Shown piece after piece: positions 5,469 through 6,630 of a stretch of 6,630 bases of DNA. The stretch is from an uncultured Oscillospiraceae bacterium. GTDB taxonomy: Bacteria > Bacillota > Clostridia > Oscillospirales > Oscillospiraceae. Each line of letters opens with the position of its first letter. Within the stretch, counting starts at the first letter, position 1. The translations under genes were made by a program, and so were the position numbers. The stretch is taken from positions 1 to 6,630 of the forward strand of contig CALWYA010000082.1 of assembly GCA_944385645.1 (NCBI GenBank). The letters run 5' to 3'. Below the pieces are notes generated by a model. That model searched no databases, had not been told where the DNA came from, and saw nothing but the letters and a program-made list of their open reading frames with translations.

Positions 5469-6630
5469 TGCCGAAGTATACTGACATTCACAAGGTCCTG
5501 GTGCTGGGCTCCGGCCCCATCGTCATCGGCCAGGCCGCCGAGTTCGACTACGCCGGCACCCAGGCCTGCCGCGCCCTGAAGGAGGAGGGCCTGGAGGTGG
5601 TGCTGGTCAACTCCAACCCCGCCACCATCATGACCGACAAGGACATCGCCGACCACGTGTACATCGAGCCCATGAACCTCCCCTCGGTGACTCAGGTCAT
5701 CGAGAAGGAGCGGCCCGACGCCCTGCTGCCCAACATGGGCGGTCAGACCGGCCTGAACCTGGCCATGGCCCTGTATGAGAACGGCACCCTGGCCAAGTAC
5801 GGGGTGCGCCTGCTGGGCACCAGCCCCGCCTCCATCCACAAGGCGGAGGACCGCCAGGGCTTCAAGGACTGCATGGAGTCCATCGGCCAGCCCTGCGTCA
5901 CCTCCAAGGTGGTCAACACCGTGGAGGACGCGGTGGCCTTCGCGGGCGAGATCGGCTATCCCGTCATCGTCCGCCCCGCCTACACCCTGGGCGGCACCGG
6001 CGGCGGCATCGCCTATGACCAGGCCAGCCTGGAGGAGATCTCCGACCGGGGCCTCAACCTGTCCCGGGTCCACGAGGTGCTCATCGAGCGGTGCATCTCC
6101 GGCTGGAAGGAGATCGAGTTCGAGGTCATGCGGGACGGGGCCGGCAACGTGATCACCATCTGCTCCATGGAGAACATCGACCCCGTGGGCGTCCACACCG
6201 GCGACTCCATCGTGGTGGCCCCCACCCAGACCCTGGCCAATAAGGAATTCCAAATGCTGCGCTCCGCCGCCCTGGAGATCATCTCCGCCCTGGAGATCGA
6301 GGGCGGGTGCAACGTGCAGTTCGCCCTGAATCCAGACTCCTTCGAGTACGCCGTCATCGAGGTCAACCCCCGGGTGTCTCGGTCCTCCGCCCTGGCCTCC
6401 AAGGCCACCGGCTATCCCATCGCCAAGGTGGCCGCCAAGGTGGCCCTGGGCTATACCCTGGACGAGATCCCCAACGCCGTCACCGGCAAGACCAAGGCGT
6501 GCTTCGAGCCCACCATCGACTATGTGGTGCTGAAGATCCCCCGCCTGCCCTTTGACAAGTTCACCACCGCCAGCCGCACCCTGGGCACCCAGATGAAGGC
6601 CACCGGCGAGGTCATGGCCATCGCCAACTC
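5468..6630 (+). CDS. carB: Carbamoyl-phosphate synthase large subunit, N-terminal part (runs off the right edge)
   Basis: CarB uses two ATPs, bicarbonate and CarA-delivered ammonia to make carbamoyl phosphate. Here 387 complete codons are visible of the roughly 1,060-1,075 usual for the family; the frame is open to the edge. The visible part begins MPKYTDIHKVLVLGSGPIVI and covers the first pre-ATP-grasp domain (ANSNPAT-like motif VNSNPATIMTD) and the first ATP-grasp (carboxyphosphate) domain. Diagnostic stretches are NMGGQTGLN, RPAYTLGGTGGGIAYD, IDPVGVHTGDSIVVAPTQT, and VIEVNPRVSRSSALASKATG, which carries the metal/ATP-binding Glu and Asn. An excellent ribosome site GGAGGTGA (5454-5461) lies inside the carA 3' end, 6 nt before the ATG, and the start overlaps the carA stop. 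This is in contrast to the weak carA site and should support ample CarB for the 1:1 complex. Confidence 0.97.
   Translation, partial: MPKYTDIHKVLVLGSGPIVIGQAAEFDYAGTQACRALKEEGLEVVLVNSNPATIMTDKDIADHVYIEPMNLPSVTQVIEKERPDALLPNMGGQTGLNLAMALYENGTLAKYGVRLLGTSPASIHKAEDRQGFKDCMESIGQPCVTSKVVNTVEDAVAFAGEIGYPVIVRPAYTLGGTGGGIAYDQASLEEISDRGLNLSRVHEVLIERCISGWKEIEFEVMRDGAGNVITICSMENIDPVGVHTGDSIVVAPTQTLANKEFQMLRSAALEIISALEIEGGCNVQFALNPDSFEYAVIEVNPRVSRSSALASKATGYPIAKVAAKVALGYTLDEIPNAVTGKTKACFEPTIDYVVLKIPRLPFDKFTTASRTLGTQMKATGEVMAIAN

Noticed and set aside
1..6630. Mobile elements, CRISPR arrays, tRNA, rRNA, attachment sites
   Set aside because: No transposase or integrase motifs, repeated spacers, or tRNA/rRNA-like conserved sequences were seen on either strand.

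Overview
This window looks like a chromosomal segment from a high-GC, low-redundancy Firmicute. A gut Oscillospiraceae/Clostridia lineage of the Flavonifractor, Oscillibacter or Intestinimonas type is my best guess. The grounds are strongly G/C-ending codons, near-consensus sigma-A promoters, AGGAGG-type ribosome sites, a glmS ribozyme leader (a Firmicutes hallmark), and a DUF421/DUF4363 membrane pair typical of Clostridia. The taxonomic placement is inference.

Layout. At the left edge a minus-strand promoter and ribosome site fire out of the window towards an unseen gene. Back to back with it, a consensus plus-strand promoter (103-131) starts a leader of about 365 nt. That leader contains a glmS self-cleaving ribozyme (about 199-390) and then a GC-rich hairpin region (418-466), and it precedes glmS (503-2338), glucosamine-6-phosphate synthase. 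glmS ends at a bidirectional hairpin terminator shared with a convergent minus-strand gene (2388-2840) for an unrecognised 150-aa acidic soluble protein, which has its own consensus promoter. Farther right, also on the minus strand, is a two-gene operon: a DUF421/YetF-type membrane protein (3465-4160) and a DUF4363 protein (3088-3468), overlapping by 4 bp. Divergent from it are carA (4386-5468) and the first third of carB (5468 to the right edge), which together encode carbamoyl-phosphate synthetase. Their start and stop overlap by 1 bp.

How the parts work together. glmS makes glucosamine-6-phosphate for peptidoglycan, and its own product should trigger the ribozyme and switch the message off. 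carAB makes carbamoyl phosphate for pyrimidines and arginine. Both enzymes take nitrogen from glutamine through an amidotransferase domain, but they sit in separate transcription units. The DUF421/DUF4363 pair is an envelope module of unknown biochemistry.

I found no mobile element, CRISPR array, tRNA or rRNA, and no clearly new multi-gene system. The non-coding parts are the most interesting: the ribozyme leader, with an expanded P2a loop and a ribosome-site-plus-ATG next to the cleavage site, and a 22-bp near-palindrome with a third half-site abutting the carA promoter.
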